A DNA stretch of 23,332 nt from an uncultured Eubacterium sp. GTDB lineage: Bacteria > Bacillota > Clostridia > Lachnospirales > Lachnospiraceae. The position numbers were made by a program, and so were the translations under genes. A model generated the notes under the pieces. The model searched no databases. It saw only the letters and a program-made list of their open reading frames with translations, and was not told the DNA's origin. The DNA is taken from contig URGC01000031.1 of NCBI GenBank assembly GCA_900547255.1, forward strand, positions 1 through 23,332. The letters are read 5' to 3'. Positions 20,898 through 23,332 of this stretch are shown here, piece by piece (positions within the stretch are counted from its first letter, which is position 1; every line of letters starts with the position of its first letter).

Positions 20898-22727
20898 ATG
20901 AAGACAAAGCGTGAAGATATTAGAAACATTGCTATTATCGCTCACGTTGACCATGGTAAAACTACTCTGGTCGATGAACTTCTTAAGCAGAGCGGAACAT
21001 TCCGTGCTAATCAGGAAGTTGCTGAGCGTGTCATGGATTCTAATGATATTGAACGTGAGAGAGGAATCACTATCCTTTCTAAGAACACTGCTATAACTTA
21101 CAAAGACACTAAGATTAATATTATTGATACTCCTGGCCATGCTGACTTCGGTGGCGAGGTTGAGCGTGTTCTTAAGATGGTTGACGGAGTTATACTTGTA
21201 GTTGATGCATTTGAAGGTGTTATGCCACAGACTAAGTTTGTTTTACAAAAAGCTCTTGACATGAACCTTTCAGTTATAGTATGTATCAATAAGATTGATA
21301 GACCAGAAGCCAGACCTAATGAAGTTATTGATGAGATACTTGAGCTGTTCATTGATCTTGATGCTAATGAAGACCAGTTAGACTGTCCTTTCATATTTGC
21401 ATCAGCTAAGTCTGGATATGCTATGGCTAATCTTGAGGACGAGCCTAAAGATATGCAGCCATTATTTGACTGTATCGTTAACAATATACCTGCTCCAGAG
21501 GGTGACCCTGATGCAGATACACAGATGCTTATCTCTACTATTGATTATAACGAATTTGTAGGACGTATCGGTGTAGGTAAGATTGAAAATGGCGGTATCA
21601 GAGTTAATCAGGAGGTTATGATTGTTAACCACCACGACCCTTCTGTTAAGAAGAGAGTAAGAGTTACTAAGCTCTATACTTTCAATGGTCTTAATAAGGT
21701 TGAGGTTAATGAAGCTACTATTGGTGAGATTGTTGCTGTATCAGGTATCGCTGATATCCACATCGGAGATACTCTCTGTTCAGTTGAAAATCCAGTAGCT
21801 ATTCCTTTCCAGAAGATTTCTGAACCAACTCTTTCTATGGATTTCATGGTTAACGACAGTCCTCTTGCTGGTAAGGAAGGTAAATTCGTTACTTCCCGCC
21901 ACATCAGAGACAGACTTTTCAGAGAGCTTAACACTGATGTATCTTTAAGAGTTGAGGAGAACCCTGGTTCTGAGAATTCTTTCAAGGTTTCAGGACGTGG
22001 TGAGCTTCATCTTTCAGTCCTTATCGAGAACATGCGTCGCGAGGGATATGAATTTGCTGTCAGCAAGGCAGAGGTTCTCTACCATACTGACGAGCGCGGC
22101 AAGAAGCTTGAGCCTATGGAACTTGCATACATTGATGTTCCAGATGAGTTCTCAGGTTCTGTTATCCAGAAGTTAAGCCAGAGAAAGGGTGAACTTCTTG
22201 GTATGACACCTATCAACGGTGGCTACACAAGATTACAGTTCTCTATCCCATCCCGTGGACTTATCGGATACAGAGGTGAATTCCTTACTGATACTAAAGG
22301 TAATGGTATCATCAATACTTCTTTTGAAGGTTATGAAGAATACAAGGGAGATATCTCTTACAGAAAGACTGGTTCTTTAATAGCTTTCGAGGATGGCGAG
22401 GCTGTTACTTATGGTCTTTTCAATGCTCAGGACAGAGGTACTCTTTTCATCGGACCTGGTGAAAAAGTATATGCCGGTATGATTGTCGGTGAAAACCCAC
22501 GTACTGAAGATATTGAAGTTAACGTATGTAAGACAAAGCATCTTACTAACACTCGTTCTTCAAGTGCCGATGAAGCATTAAGACTTGTACCACCTAAGAT
22601 ATTAAGTCTTGAGCAGGCATTGGATTACATTGATACAGATGAGCTTCTGGAGGTAACTCCTACTCATTTAAGAATCAGAAAGAAGATTCTTGATTCAACA
22701 TTAAGATACAGAGCTAATAAGAAATAA
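20898..22727 (+). CDS. typA: Translational GTPase TypA/BipA
   Basis: A 609-residue ribosome-associated GTPase of the EF-G/LepA class, involved in ribosome assembly and growth under stress or cold. The GTPase motifs are complete: AHVDHGKT (15-22), RGITI (55-59), DTPGH (77-81) and NKID (131-134). The domain II beta barrel follows (about 205-300), then two EF-G-like domains (SGRGELHLSVLIENMRREG, FSGSVIQKLSQRKGEL) and the TypA-specific C-terminal domain (KTKHLTNTRSSSADEALRLVPP). The length is typical. The ATG at 20898 has GGAGG 6 bases upstream. It is followed 57 bases later by an XRE regulator on the same strand with no clear terminator between. Confidence 0.98.
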   Translation: MKTKREDIRNIAIIAHVDHGKTTLVDELLKQSGTFRANQEVAERVMDSNDIERERGITILSKNTAITYKDTKINIIDTPGHADFGGEVERVLKMVDGVILVVDAFEGVMPQTKFVLQKALDMNLSVIVCINKIDRPEARPNEVIDEILELFIDLDANEDQLDCPFIFASAKSGYAMANLEDEPKDMQPLFDCIVNNIPAPEGDPDADTQMLISTIDYNEFVGRIGVGKIENGGIRVNQEVMIVNHHDPSVKKRVRVTKLYTFNGLNKVEVNEATIGEIVAVSGIADIHIGDTLCSVENPVAIPFQKISEPTLSMDFMVNDSPLAGKEGKFVTSRHIRDRLFRELNTDVSLRVEENPGSENSFKVSGRGELHLSVLIENMRREGYEFAVSKAEVLYHTDERGKKLEPMELAYIDVPDEFSGSVIQKLSQRKGELLGMTPINGGYTRLQFSIPSRGLIGYRGEFLTDTKGNGIINTSFEGYEEYKGDISYRKTGSLIAFEDGEAVTYGLFNAQDRGTLFIGPGEKVYAGMIVGENPRTEDIEVNVCKTKHLTNTRSSSADEALRLVPPKILSLEQALDYIDTDELLEVTPTHLRIRKKILDSTLRYRANKK

Positions 22728-22784
22728 GCTGTGTTATTAATTATTTAATATATTTATTATACCATAACAAGGAGGATTACACAC

Positions 22785-23105
22785 ATGGAAAACGATTTAG
22801 GCGCAAAGGTTAAGAAGTTAAGAATTCAGCACGGACTCACACAGGAGGACGTAGCAAAAGCCCTTGATGTTACACCTGGATATATCAGTAACGTTGAGAA
22901 TGGCCGTAATCTTATGACACTTAGAATGTTATCTTACTATGCTGACCTCACACATGTATCTTTAGATTATCTTGCAGGAAGCGTTGACAAGTCATACCAG
23001 AACACTGCATTAGATAACGAGATTATGCAGCTTGTTCAGAAGCTTGATGCTGATACAAAGGAAAAGCTCATCCAGACATTAAGAATCTGGTCTAAGGAAG
23101 ACTAA
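22785..23105 (+). CDS. XRE-family transcriptional regulator
   Basis: A 106-residue DNA-binding protein with a Cro/C1-type HTH at about 7-63 (AKVKKLRIQHGLTQEDVAKAL, then VTPGYISNVENGRNLMTLRML), close in style to SinR-type regulators. The C-terminal ~40 residues (ALDNEIMQLVQKLDADTKEKLIQTL) are a predicted helical oligomerisation segment. There is no metabolite-binding domain. The ATG at 22785 has AAGGAGG upstream. It is likely co-transcribed with typA and ends at a hairpin terminator. Target genes unknown. Confidence 0.9.
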   Translation: MENDLGAKVKKLRIQHGLTQEDVAKALDVTPGYISNVENGRNLMTLRMLSYYADLTHVSLDYLAGSVDKSYQNTALDNEIMQLVQKLDADTKEKLIQTLRIWSKED

Positions 23106-23127
23106 TATAAATATAAATATAAATATA
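23104..23127 (+). repeat. AATATA hexamer repeat, four copies
   Basis: Four perfect tandem copies of AATATA begin at the stop codon of the XRE gene and lead into the terminator. It is a short microsatellite that could vary by slippage without changing the protein. Confidence 0.85.
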
Positions 23128-23136
23128 AAAATAATA

Positions 23137-23175
23137 GGGACAAATAAATCTAAAAGGTTTATTTGTCCCTTATTC
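23137..23175 (+). terminator. Intrinsic terminator of typA-XRE
   Basis: GGGACAAATAAA (23137-23148) pairs perfectly with TTTATTTGTCCC (23158-23169) around a 9-base loop, followed by TTATTC. Confidence 0.8.
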
Positions 23176-23264
23176 ATATTAGAACTGTGTTTTTCTCCAT
23201 TCGTAAATAGAAGTAGAAATAGTGCAATTTTTGCATGATATTATACAAGAAATATGTTGAAATA

Positions 23265-23330
23265 TATCATATTATTGATAATATGATACCAGGGTCAAAA
23301 GGTCAGAAAGCACGTAGCAATCTGGTATCA
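23265..23330. other. Palindrome plus hairpin block of unknown function
   Basis: TATCATATTAT (23265-23275) and ATAATATGATA (23278-23288) form an 11-bp perfect inverted repeat with a 2-base centre. Overlapping it, TGATACCAG (23284-23292) pairs with CTGGTATCA (23322-23330) around a 29-base loop with the direct repeat GGTCAAAAGGTCA. No gene is seen between the XRE terminator and the window edge. TTGAAA about 16 bases before TAATAT suggests that the palindrome could overlap a promoter. Confidence 0.5.
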
Positions 23331-23332
23331 AA

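Overview
The window looks like chromosome from an AT-rich anaerobic Firmicute, most likely Lachnospiraceae (Roseburia/Agathobacter/Lachnospira-like). This is inferred from strong AAGGAGG ribosome sites, a lysine riboswitch in front of dapA-dapB, a tandem-OB SSB, a FeoB-associated Cys-rich peptide and many M3/DegV/Mbeg1-type housekeeping genes. No database search was possible, so the genus is a guess.

Layout. (1) 1-1322: a GGDEF signalling protein whose C-terminus runs off the left edge. (2) 1628-1789: an unrecognised 53-residue gene with its own terminator. (3) 4665-1891, minus strand: a compact, overlapping operon of an Fe-S protein, a CorA-type metal transporter and a KtrA/TrkA potassium-channel regulator. 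(4) 4.72-6.01 kb: a tnpA-less IS200/IS605-type element with an intact tnpB and a recognisable omega-RNA right end. Its right end appears to donate the -35 box of a promoter for the Fe-S/CorA/KtrA operon. (5) 7061-6018, minus strand: a two-gene regulatory operon (double-HTH protein plus stand-alone LytTR protein) with a palindromic operator. (6) 7402-9352, minus strand: an orphan FeoB-associated peptide, an Mbeg1-like hydrolase and a GNAT acetyltransferase, lying behind a tRNA-Gly and its terminator.

(7) 9.6-11.8 kb, plus strand: two membrane-anchored exported proteins (phosphodiester-glycosidase/NAGPA family, then an unknown NTF2-like-ended protein), closed by an 87-bp near-perfect hairpin. 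(8) 11992-14045: a Cache-domain chemoreceptor and a second identical tRNA-Gly(GCC). (9) 14130-16861: oligoendopeptidase F and a DegV lipid-binding protein. (10) 17059-18004: a promoter, a compact structured 5' leader that I cannot assign to a known class, and a tandem-GNAT gene. (11) 17982-19942: dapB and dapA under a lysine riboswitch with an intrinsic terminator. (12) 19970-23105: ssb-like, typA and an XRE regulator, followed by a terminator and an unexplained palindrome/hairpin cluster at the right edge.

Most of the window is core genome. The clearest accessory piece is the tnpB element. The items most worth following up are the structured leader at 17095-17186, the hybrid promoter at the IS right end, the palindrome/hairpin block at 23265-23330, the HTH-LytTR operator, and the unusual Fe-S/CorA/KtrA operon.
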